Source: Bombyx mori
Lineage: Eukaryota; Arthropoda; Insecta; Lepidoptera; Bombycidae
Assembly (NCBI RefSeq): GCF_030269925.1
Contig: NC_085133.1
Location: 1,942,001 to 2,006,000 of the forward strand
Reading direction: 5' to 3'
Length of the DNA stretch: 64,000 nucleotides
A program made the translations under genes and the position numbers. The notes beneath the pieces are model-generated. The model had not been told where the DNA came from. It worked only from the letters and a program-made list of their open reading frames with translations, and did no database searches. Below, in pieces: positions 27,480 to 38,200 of the stretch (its first letter is position 1; every line of letters begins with the position of its first letter).

Positions 27480-27964
27480 AAGTTTTTATTTTTTATTTTT
27501 CCTGTTCATTTTCTTAATCGCTTTCACTCATGACAAAGTACTCCTGAGCGTCTTGTGGTTTATTGGAGGGGGCAGGCTTAATGAGTCTTTTGATGTTCCG
27601 ACATCGCATTTAGATAATTGAATGATTACAAACTGCGCTCAAAGCTGATTCTTTAATTGAACCCATTAGCAGTAGTATATTAATGATCAAATACCGTAAT
27701 GTAGTCTGTGATAGTAGTAGGTAGGTAGGCACTCTTCAAATCTTGAATTCGTTGCTTCAGAAACATCCATATTAGCAAAATGACTGCTTGGAAAGTAGGT
27801 AGGTAGGTTACCTACCTAACGTCATGCATTCGCTCAATAATTACTGTTTCTTGCCTGTATTTGGGGCACGATGTAGCATGAAACATTATTTCAAATGTTT
27901 CAGACCTATCGCTAGAGAAATCATTGTCGCTGGTTCACGAATATTTAAATAGGTACGCTGTATT
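27480..27964. other. no recognised gene
   Basis: Downstream of alpha-tubulin; contains short GTAGGTAGGTAG runs and the palindrome-like GTAGGTTACCTACC near 27805. Confidence 0.45.
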
Positions 27965-28105
27965 TTTTTTTATTGCTTAGATGGGTGGACGAGCTCACCG
28001 CCCTCCTGGTCTTAAGTACCTAGTTACCTCATCCCATAGACATCTACAATGTACATGCGCCACCCACCTTGAGATATAAGTTGTAAGGTCTCAGTATAGT
28101 TACAA
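27965..28105 (-). repeat. Bm1-like SINE fragment
   Basis: Poly-T start, GCTTAGATGGGTGGACGAGC block, ending after the TCTCAGTATAGTTACAA block. Confidence 0.8.
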
Positions 28106-28919
28106 GTTGACTATTTAAAGCAGCGCTCGGCAAATTTTTTATCTGGTAAGTGCTACATAGAGTTACATTGATAAAAACTGACCAGAACTTACACTAGAAG
28201 TTGAATAGAATCAAAATAAGTGTCTAAATTATTATTAAGATATCAAAGCCAGTAAGGAATAACGATATGTAGCTCTTAGAGTATTTTTTTTATTTTTGTA
28301 AAGTGATGCACAAAGTAATGTATAAACATTACTTTAAATAACGACCATTCATATACAGTAAATGAATATGAAACATTTTCTGAGCATAATCGAGAAAAAC
28401 TGCTAATATTACCGAGATAGATTTTATAAATTATGTACATATATTCAATAAGTAAAACTTAAATGAAAATGTAACAAAATACAACAAAAATAAAGATTTG
28501 GTAGTGTTCATTTTTTTAATAGAATAAAATTCAGTAACTGTAGAAATACTGTCACATATGTATGAATTCTTGTAATAAATTGAACTATCCACCGGTGTGT
28601 CTAGAATGCCACGAGTTTCTTTTCGATTTATACATAGCAGTCGTTGTAGGCCGAGAAAGAGCTGAGCAGGTCGTGGGCTGCTAACTAATACTAAATAGCC
28701 AAAATAAAATTTGAAAAAGTTATTAACATGGCATCTTAAATTTCAATAAAAAATACTTTACTGATTACTGTCAAAATGTTACTGTAATGTCAAAACATGT
28801 CAACATAATATTACATGTAAAAGAATCATATTCCTTATAGCCCGTTCAGCATGAATTCTGAATATGAATTCAAGGTTCACTACGTTCCTACCTGACAGGG
28901 TATAATCAATGACTTAACT
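28106..28919. other. no recognised gene
   Basis: AT-rich sequence without recognisable features. Confidence 0.4.
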
Positions 28920-29136
28920 TGTTGACGACAGTAACAAATATACCTACGTAATAAGTCCAAGATTGTCCACTTGTAACTTGTAGTGGGAGTGAGATGAGAT
29001 CATTCGCTTTACTTGGTCATGGCCAACTGTTATCATGTTAATTCTATATAAGGCCTTGTTGATCCTTTCAGTTTTCGAAGTAAACGGACAAAAATATTTT
29101 GTTTATTGTTTTTCCTCATTTCGGATGACCGTAACA
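28920..29136 (+). repeat. possible solo LTR
   Basis: A 217 bp segment that can be framed as TG...CA (TGTTGACGACAGTAACA start, GATGACCGTAACA end), with TATATAAG at about 29045 and TCAGTTTTCG about 25 nt later, a promoter layout typical of insect LTRs. TTGGTAGC just downstream resembles the start of a primer-binding site. No second LTR or gag/pol seen, so the call is tentative. Confidence 0.35.
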
Positions 29137-29621
29137 AATTGGTAGCTTTAATTTTTCTCATTTAATATGTTCTATATAATTAATAGGATTTCTCATATAT
29201 ACTTCTGAGCATGCAAATTTTGTTTAACTTATGATTACGTGACAGAGCCACACAGAATTATATTAAGCGAAAATAGCAATGTGAACATACGAAACATTCT
29301 GAGTCAGAAAAAGTAACAGAGTTAGAAGCTTATACATACGAGAAATAACCCAAGCTGATATCGGTCTTCAAATAATAAATCAACCGGAAATTGACTGCTC
29401 CCTCGACGCGTTGTAACAAAAGTGGAGTAGAGAGATCACATTATGAAGAGACTTGCAAGGTTACAGATGTGAAAAGAACAGTACCTACAGACGAAATAAA
29501 AAAAAATGCGTGAACGTGCTGTTTAATTGGCACTCTAAGTAAGAATAGTAGCTCCGAGAGTGTTTAGTATTTACCTTTTCGAAGAAGCAAATTAAGTTGC
29601 TAGAAATTATATGTAACTAAC

Positions 29622-29752
29622 TGTACTTGAGACCTTAGAACCTATATCTCAAGGTGGGTGGCGCATTTACGTTATAGATGTCTATGGGCTCCAGTATCAC
29701 TTAACACCGGGTGGGCTGTGAGCTCGTCCACCCACCTAAGCAATAAAAAAAG
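29622..29752 (+). repeat. Bm1-like SINE, 3' fragment
   Basis: Starts at ACTTGAGACCTTAGAACC, ends in GCAATAAAAAAA. Confidence 0.85.
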
Positions 29753-29845
29753 GAATATTATTTATTGTGTACAATATTTTTTGTATATTTTTTACTCGGT
29801 ATCCATTTATTTTATTCTATTTATCATTCTGATGCCACAACCTGT

Positions 29846-30010
29846 GGCGGGTAGCTATCAATCACACAACACAAGATATTTGACAGATGGCTGAATCTTA
29901 CTAACGAGATTCTCAAGTTAACAATCTTCGGACAACGGCATTTTGACCGTTAGTCTACCGAGCAACTTCACCCGCTCAGTGGAAGATCTTCCTTTTATCG
30001 CTACTTCCAA
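29846..30010 (+). repeat. dispersed repeat shared with 43898-44050
   Basis: The CTACCGAGCAACTTCACCCG / CGGTGGAAGATCTTCC-type block occurs at both sites. Family unknown. Confidence 0.5.
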
Positions 30011-30539
30011 AAACCCCACAAAAGAGTAACATAATAATAAGGTACTTCAAATAAATTAATATTATTGAAAAATTTTCTCTCGTTTTCTGAATACATTTTC
30101 AAAACCGAAGGAAGATATATGATCAAAATCGATTTAGTTCACGAGAGAGTAGAAAGCGTTCCGCTATCTATTTCGAGACAAACGTGTGAGTCTGGGGGTC
30201 TTTGAACCGATACAGTTAAATATAACTGCAGTTTCCCCCAGCAGTACAATCTGGCTTGTTTTATTAGTTTATTTGCCTTCATCATTTCAAAGCGTAACAA
30301 GGAAAAATCTATCTTAAAGCGGTTGTTTGTCTTTGTTATAGTTTTTGTTTTGGTAGTATTGTTTTTTTTTGAGATAAGCGGTCACTGATGTCCAGAGGGT
30401 CTATAACGTCAGTACTATCCACGGGTCACGCTCATTTGTTTCCGAGCATCGACTGTACTACTGAATAAGATAATTTGTGGGTGATTAATTGGTTAAACGA
30501 TAGTCGCTCTTCAAGAATGTAGAGAATGTAGTATTGTTC

Positions 30540-30625
30540 TATCACATCATATTTATTTTCTGCATGTTGAATGTTTTTAAATGTAAATTGTGCTTTGGTG
30601 CGCAATAAAGTTTATTCTCTCTCAT
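30540..30625 (+). repeat. possible LINE 3' terminus
   Basis: GGTGCGCAATAAAGTTTATT, a 3' end style common in insect non-LTR elements. No coding part adjoining. Confidence 0.35.
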
Positions 30626-31578
30626 AATAAAATAAACTCATAATAAATTAAATAAAAAAATTTAGCATGTAGTAGGTATGAAAGATTTTTAGGAGCATCC
30701 CTAACATAATTGCTACTTATCACCTACTGTTATTGTTGCTACACAGTAACGTTTAAAATAAAATAGAACATATTAAGTAGGCCAAAAAATTTGTTATTTC
30801 AACAAAAACACAAGATTTACAGCAAATATTATTAATCTGTATAGATTCTTGAAGACGCGAGCATACGGATCACCTGCGAAAAGTCTCCGATACCTACAGG
30901 TTAAATATCTCGATAGCGCCACTATGAAAATGTATATTCATTATATTATCTCAGGAGCTGTTTTTGGCTTCGTTTATTTTCCTTCTAACTGTTATAAACA
31001 TGTCAAAACTGCAATTTGATTTCCTCTTTCAAGTAGGTATACTAAAAGAGATTTCAACAAGCAGTAATTTCAGATCAATTCCAATTTAATATTAAATAGA
31101 CGAAACTATGATTTAGAGCATGACCAACACTGTACCGACCTTGGCTCCTACGTTATTTCCACCTACTATAAGTTTAAAAAGCCAAGCCTTACCGTGAGAA
31201 GGCTTAATGTGGGCTGTATGTCAATTATTTCAAATCGCATTTCTTATTTCCGATAGAATATCTATATATGAAATTAGGCGGTAAATACCATAACATTCAA
31301 ATGTCGACGCTTAGTGGTCCGTGAACACGAAAACTGTAGGTATTCGAAATATCGGAAATAATGTATTATTGTGTTATGTATAAAAAAGAATGTATTTTTA
31401 TTTGTATATTCACCCAAAAACTCGAGAACCATTAGCCGAATTGTTATGAAACTTTGCAGATACAATATCAAAATATACGACATGACCACCCGACGAACAT
31501 CGTTACGTTAGTGGCGGACTCTCCCGCAGGTGGCAGTGATTTTTTATCTTTTGAAAAATAATTGGAATTCATATGAAA

Positions 31579-31776
31579 CTAGCGACCCGCCCTCGCTTCG
31601 CTTCGGAAACTGTAATTTATTATTAATTTCTCCACTATTTAATGGATGTTATTATACATACAAACCTTCCTTTTCAATCACTCTATCTATTAAAAAAAAC
31701 CGCATCAAAATCCGTTTTAAAGATTTAAGCATACATAGGGACGGAGAAAGCGACTTTGTTTTATACTATGTAGTGA
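31579..31776 (-). mobile_element. non-autonomous Helitron (TCACTACATAG family)
   Basis: TC start at 31776 after host A; GGGCGGGTCGCTAG end at 31579 before host T. About 20 bp shorter inside than the copy at 11921-12142. Confidence 0.85.
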
Positions 31777-31779
31777 TAA

Positions 31780-32689
31780 TGTCGCAGCATTGGAACACCG
31801 ACTAATATGGTTGGACGTTTTTAAATTTTGAATCACAGATCCGCTTTATTTGAATCTGTGTATAACAAAAGATCAACAGAATTAAAATAAACATACTTCA
31901 AAACTATGATAGATTTTTTTAGGTGAAGCGAAGCCGCGGGAACCAGCTAGTGATAATAATAGACATGAGATTGGATTGAAGAATTTGTTTTAAATATGAA
32001 GAACGGTAGATCACATACAGAGCGAGCATTATCGGTACCAAAGGCTTTAACCACTTACATTTGAACCGTAGATGCATACAACAGACACAAGAATAGGGTG
32101 TCAGGTTCCCACCTTGAAAAAGGGTATTGGAGATTCTAAAATAAAACATACTCACACGGTCAGTTAATATATTTATTCACACGCAAATACAGATGTAATC
32201 AGATTACATCAACACAAAAATGACAACTATTTAACATTTATTTAAATAAAAAAATCTGAATACAAACAGTGAAAATGGAAGTTTTATTTACATTGTGTTT
32301 CATTAAGTTTCACGTTGTGATATTTTCCCAAAATAAATAAAAATAAAACATTTAATATGAAGAGGAAAGTAATGAAAACAATAAAGAACATTTTATTATT
32401 TCATTTTTCTATAAAACAAATATAATCACATCATGAAATTTACCTTAAAGCTAATGTTTATGAACAATATGGCTACCGCTATCGACTTTGAAATAAAAAA
32501 TAAAAAAAATGATTTCTTAAATTAAATTCAATCGACTGTGAATCTAAATAGGCCTATAAAGACGAATTCGTAAAATGTTTATTTATTTCAATAGTGTTGG
32601 TAACTTGTACATAATTGAGTGGTAAGGAATAACAGGCTGTATACAGGGTGCAAAGGGAACGGGGTATGGCTTCTACCTTAATACCTACA
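31780..32689. other. no recognised gene
   Basis: AT-rich, no recognised features. The open frame at 31919-32155 (-) has no family resemblance. Confidence 0.4.
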
Positions 32690-32830
32690 ATTTTTATTGC
32701 TTAGGTAGTGGACGAGCTCACCGACCACTTGGTGTTAAGCGGTCATCGGAGCCCATGGACATCAACAACGTAAATTCCGCAACGTACCTTAAGACCTGAG
32801 ATCTAAGTCACAGTTTTACAGTACAGTAAC
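32690..32830 (-). repeat. Bm1-like SINE, degenerate
   Basis: ATTGCTTAGGTAGTGGACGA start and GAGCCCATGGACATCAACAA block. Confidence 0.65.
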
Positions 32831-33085
32831 CTAACAATAGAAATGATTGTAATTGTCTTGAGTTCGTATATCGCTGAGGCGCAATAGGCATTGAATAAAA
32901 AGTAATTAGTGGTTACTAAAAAATATCTGAAAACATATTTATAACATATAATAAATAAATAAAACATATTAAAATATATATTTATTTACTGTGATTTTCA
33001 AAGCATCAACATAATCACTGGCATGTAAAAAGTGTAGCCTCTGCCTCAAAGATATTTAATCTGTGAGATGTGATACTTGTCTTTT

Positions 33086-33375
33086 TTTGGGGACTTTTTG
33101 GCGGGAACGCGAGGAGTGAAGTTTTTGTGTTTTGTTTTATTTTGTCTATTTAGTATTTCTTCAGGTTTAAAATGTGTAATAACGGTGGTTTATTAACTGT
33201 TTAATATCTGAGAAAGTGCACAAATGTGGGAAAATGAAACAAAGCCGCTAGATGTAACTTATCGGGTTTATCAAAAAAGTCCACTGAATAATTCTCAGTA
33301 TTTTACCGTTTACTATTTAGTACGTATTTTACTACCATTTTACTGAGATTATATTTCATCCCATCTCATCTCGTT
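33086..33375. repeat. dispersed repeat M (ACTTTTTGGCGGGAACGCG)
   Basis: Shared with 47638-47741 plus 48110-48260, where an insertion splits it. Ends in TCATCCCATCTCATCTCGTTT-type repeats. Confidence 0.6.
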
Positions 33376-33712
33376 TCATTAATATTAATTCCAATTGATT
33401 GCAGTATCAAATCAACTTTATATAATTTTTCGCTCCATATTGTTTTTCATATAACACAATATAAAAAAAAATAGCCTACTATACGGTTTGATAACTTCGT
33501 CTTTGAGTGAATATTTTTCGTTTTAATTATTCAAGACGCACATCTAGTGGGGCGGCAAGCGAAAGAGTCTTCGCAATAGGGTCGTTGACCCGTGCACCAT
33601 GTTTTCAATTCTATTGCGCGCAGTGCAAGATGCAATAATATTACGTTATAGATATTTCAATGAGATTTTTGTTTAATTTTACTACGTAAAGGGTTCTCCG
33701 TACTGACACCAG

Positions 33713-33990
33713 ACTTTTTTATTGCTGATAAAAACCAGATGGGTGGACGAGCTTACAACCCACCTGGTGTTAAGTGGTTACTGGAGCCCATAGACATCTA
33801 CAAGGCAAATGCCGCCACCCACCTTGAGATATAAAGTTCTAAGGTAAGAATAAATTAGTATAATTATAACAGTATAGTTAGAATGGCTGCCCCGCCCTTC
33901 AAACCGAAACGCATTGCTGCTTCACGGTAGAAATAGGGAAGCTGGTGGTACCTACCCGCGCGGACTCACAAGAGGTCTACCACCAGTACC
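33713..33990 (-). repeat. Bm1-like SINE with small internal insertion
   Basis: Poly-T/ATTGC start, GGTGGACGAGCTTACAACCC block, end at CTACCACCAGT. About 25 extra bases interrupt it near 33845-33870. Confidence 0.8.
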
Positions 33991-33994
33991 ACCC

Positions 33995-34722
33995 GACATT
34001 CCTTTCAGTACTTACTTATGTCAAATTACTTGACAATATTTTTTTTTAAATTCATATCATTCCGCATCGAATATCTAATAACAGTATTGGTATAATTCTA
34101 AATTAAATTACAAAGAAAATGACACAACTTTAAAGACATTTATTACGATTTTTTTGTTTAATTTTATTAATGAACAAATTTACATTTTGTACAGGTTCGA
34201 TTGAATGTTCAAGTGCTGTATTTGTGTATTTTTTTAAGTTAATATATAAATATTATATTTTTTAGAAGGTAGATTTGTGTGTGTGTTTATTTCAAAACGA
34301 CTCGCAATGCTGTAAATGTCAATTAAAACAGTGCTTCGTAAATACTGAATCAAATTATTAATTGGATATCATTAGTAATATTTGTAAATTCAAAACTAAT
34401 AAAGCAAATACATGCTACTACACTTAAATAAAAATTCTCATTCAAAATTGTTCTGCTAAATAAGGATCATAGGGGATCATGCATTTCAAAAATTTAAATC
34501 TTCAGTAAACAAAGTCTTCTATGGGATAGTAAAAATTACGCCTCACTGGCGCAAGATGGCGTTGTTTACTTTTTAACCTATCTAGATAGGCAAAGGGAAA
34601 GTACTTACAGGGAACTATGAATAATTTAAAGCAATCATTTAAACCACTATTCATCGTTTAACATTAATTACTTATATTTTAATTCACTAAACGTTTTAGT
34701 CTTCGTGTGTTAGTGCAAGATC
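33995..34722. other. no recognised gene
   Basis: AT-rich spacer between the SINE and the MITE at the 3' end of MON2. Confidence 0.4.
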
Positions 34723-34725
34723 TTA

Positions 34726-35045
34726 AGGCTTCGTCAAACAGAGCGCATACTTAACGCGCGCCGAGATGTGTTGAATTTTATTTTAGCCTCCGAGTGAATT
34801 TGTATTAAAATACTGGATAATGCCCGAATAATTAATAGAATTAGTTAGAAAATACCCATGCCACATCTGAATCACTCGACATCTTAATACTTTTAAATTT
34901 TCAGACTGCTATCGAAAGGCACTATGATTTGGCGGATGTTACGTCGCGTCAAGTAGCGTTGGGTTCATCTAGTCGATTTGTGTGACGTGTAAAGAGCGCG
35001 CCGTTAAAACGCGGCGCTAAGTACGCGTTCTGTTAGACGAAGCCT
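34726..35045. repeat. PIF/Harbinger-like MITE downstream of MON2
   Basis: Ends AGGCTTCGTCAAACAGAG and (complementary) CTGTTAGACGAAGCCT, flanked by TTA at 34723-34725 and 35046-35048. It starts 85 bp past the MON2 stop codon and contains the nearest minus-strand AATAAA, so it may supply the 3' UTR and poly(A) site. Confidence 0.75.
34777..34782 (-). terminator. candidate MON2 poly(A) signal
   Basis: AATAAA on the minus strand (TTTATT on plus), about 350 nt after the MON2 stop, inside the MITE. Only a candidate. Confidence 0.4.
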
Positions 35046-35129
35046 TTAGTTGTGGCCCGAAGTGACGTCATACGTTATATAGTTCGGCCATTTTTGGAAT
35101 GAGGGCGGCTCGGCTCGTTGTGTGCGGGC

Positions 35130-35239
35130 CTAGGGCGGCGCCAATAGTGCGGCGTAGTGCAACAGCGCGGCCCGTAGCGCGCCCCCCGCGCCCCGCGCCC
35201 GCCCGCTCGCCGCCAGCCGCGCCAACCCACCATACGCGT
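35130..35239 (-). CDS. MON2 terminal exon
   Basis: [10 protein letters not shown], then [20 protein letters not shown] and P before TAG. Aligns with the ALKEALVPF...PP terminal helix of animal MON2. Acceptor TTGTGCAG. Ends earlier than the human protein, which has an extra tail of about ten residues. Confidence 0.88.
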
Positions 35240-38200
35240 CTGCACAACGTCACACCATAGAGTAAGATTATATCGACGCTTGAAAGGCAAACGTGACTAA
35301 GCGACAATAACTGCTTTGTACATAAATGATAGGCAATAACAATATTTGATGCGCAAAAAAAAGAGTGCGTGTACTTATGTACACGTTAGAAGTTATACTT
35401 TATTTTTATTAAATTTATTCCTTTTTTTTATTTAAATTTTAATCAATTTGAAAAAAAAATCGATTAAACAACATCCTCAAACACGCATATTGGACATCCC
35501 TTTTCATGACATCGTATAAATTCGGTAATTCTCGGTACGGTTCGGAAAGTTCACCTGCGGCTATATTCAGACTCGCTAAGTTACGTCGGTCGTATTGTAA
35601 TGAGCGATTTAGTGGGCAACTTCATTCTGTTAATTTTGTGTCACGGTGCGCGCGCATCGTAAAATTTTACTCTCATCAATTTTTAATAACGCGCCTAAAG
35701 AAGTATAACTTCAAAAATTCTAGATCTATTAAAATCATTTCAATCCTACAGCTAGATTCGTTAAAATAGAATTTTTGTCAGGTATTTCAACTTTAAATTA
35801 CTGTACTCTGTACTGTCTACTGTAAAGTTCACGCATTGTCGCTTAGTCACGTTTGCCTTTCAAGCGTCGACATATAACCTAATAGGAGCCCTCTTGGGAT
35901 GTTTTCAGGGACCCAGTCGACAATACCATCTATTACACCGCTCTCACAAACATACCTCTGTAGCCTTTAGGTATTTGTTAAAACCAGTAGTCCCCTGGTA
36001 GTCGAAATTCGACTATAATTAATTGGAATTATAAGTTTGTGATACTATTATGGTTCTATTGTCATAGACATACTTCTATAGGTCACAGATTTCGCCAAGA
36101 CTACACTATAGGCAAATATAAATAAAGACAAACAATATTTAATCTATTCTCAATTTGACCACAGATTATAAGCAATAAGAAAAGTTTGACAGTGTGTATG
36201 TGTAGTGTGTATCAAATACATGGTAGAGTCCAGAGCAACACGCCAGTGTGTGTTCCGATGTGTCATCCTCGTCGCGGTCTGCGCTATGGTGGCACTGCGC
36301 CGTCGGTTCCCTTCCGGCTATTTTATGCAAGTACCGGCCGAAGCAACCGTGGCCGGTAAGCATCTGCGTAAGCCGGAAGGTCGCGGCCCACCCAGTCAGC
36401 GAGAAACGGGCGGACCGGACCGTACGGAGGCCGGCTGACGGGTCCACCAAACGGCGAGACCACGACTCCAGCACGGACCGAGATTGGAGCCTCCGCGCTC
36501 TAACTACACTTTCGCCAGGGGCTCCCTGTAAGTAATCTCATTAGTGAAGTTACAGTACAATTACCTATTAACTTCCGCCAGGCCGCCGCGTCCACTTTCC
36601 CGGGGGGCGCTTTCTTCATGGACTCCGCCAGCGTCGCTATGGCTTTCAGTACAAACGATATCTCCGATAGTTGATGTCTGCTCGTGAAAATTAAACAAAT
36701 TAATTTAGTCAAGTCGTGGCCTAAAAGATAAAACGTCCGTTGCATTCGTATCTAGCGATGCACCGGTGTTCGAATCCCGCAGGCGGGTACCAATTTATCT
36801 AATGAAATATGTACTTCCCAATGTTCACGATTGACTTCCACGGTGAAGGAATAACATTGTGTACCGCAAAACTATAATTTGCGTAATCACTGGTGGTAGG
36901 TCCTCTTGTGAGTCCGCGCGGGTAGGTACCACCACCCTGCCTATTTCTGCCGTGAAGCAGTAATGCGTTTCGGTTTGAAGGGTGGGGCAGCCGTTGTAAC
37001 TATACTGAGACCTTAGAACTCACATCTCAAGGTGGGTGGCGGCATTTATGTTGTAGATGTCTATGGGCTCCGGTAACCATTTAACACAAGGGCCGTCCAC
37101 CCACCTTAGCAATAAATAAATAAACCACTAAAATTGCTAAGAGTGATCTTCCATCATTAAGACATCCATCCGGTGAATAAGAATCATCTAAGTATATGAT
37201 ATAATCTATACTTCTACAAGTTTGTCTTTATGGGAAACTAGGTATCAACATTGAGACTTGAGGTATCGAATTATCACCATCTCGATATTTCTTCACCGTT
37301 CACCAAAAAGTGCTCATTCTCTTATCGTCAGTTAATGATGTAAATAGAAGAATCGAACCTTGGCAGAGGCTCTGTGTCGTGCTCATCCTCTGCATACTTC
37401 ATTATGATCTCTTGGAACCTGTCCAGCAACGTCATTATGGCTAGCGGGTCAGAATCATCTGAAAATAAAATCATGTAATTAATAAACAGCCGCACGCCAT
37501 ACACGCACGCACGCACGCACTCACAAACGCACGCACGCACACACACACACACACACACGCGCTTATTTATAATTGTTTTCCTATTAATAAACTGTATAAA
37601 GCTTTATATACTTAGCTTTAATACTTTTTATTATAGCTTTATAAAGAACAAAATTGGATTATTTTTTCTAATGTCAATAAACAAAAGAGAAAATGTGAAA
37701 CATATAATGAATATACATATACATTTTGAGAGACTGACTTTCTGACGAAGCGTGTTGCATAATATGTTTAAAAAAGTGTTATTTCATTATTGCGAAAAAT
37801 AAAGATTTTGATTTATATGTTTTGTGAGACTTGAGATGTCAGCAATTATGGTAGAATAGTAAAAGGCATGGTTTAAGTGACATTTTTTCAACATTACAGG
37901 AGAGCTATTTAATGTTTAAAATTTGGAAAACATAACATAACACAAAAACTTGTTCAACTATTTCAATGGAGTAAACTTAATTGAAGTTCAATTAAAAACA
38001 TCGAACTGTTGATGCCTATTAGGCATGATGACAGTAGTCAAGTATCTCACAAAATAACTTAATTTATTAAACAAGCATCTAATGTTTACTATTGACGTAC
38101 TGAACTTTACTGAGCCGTGTCGTAATGACCGACGCCATGACACTGAACAGCGTTTTAGCGCGAAATAAAAACTTTGAATTTAAATATCATTTTATTGCAC

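Noticed and set aside
36166..36535. Candidate MON2 terminal exon directly after exon 20
   Set aside because: Would need a 39 nt intron and hits stops at once; the 36226-36440 frame is LINE polymerase. The true terminal exon at 35130-35239 fits phase and sequence.
37494..37562. CRISPR-like or regulatory repeat array
   Set aside because: Plain CGCA/CA microsatellite; this is a eukaryotic intron.
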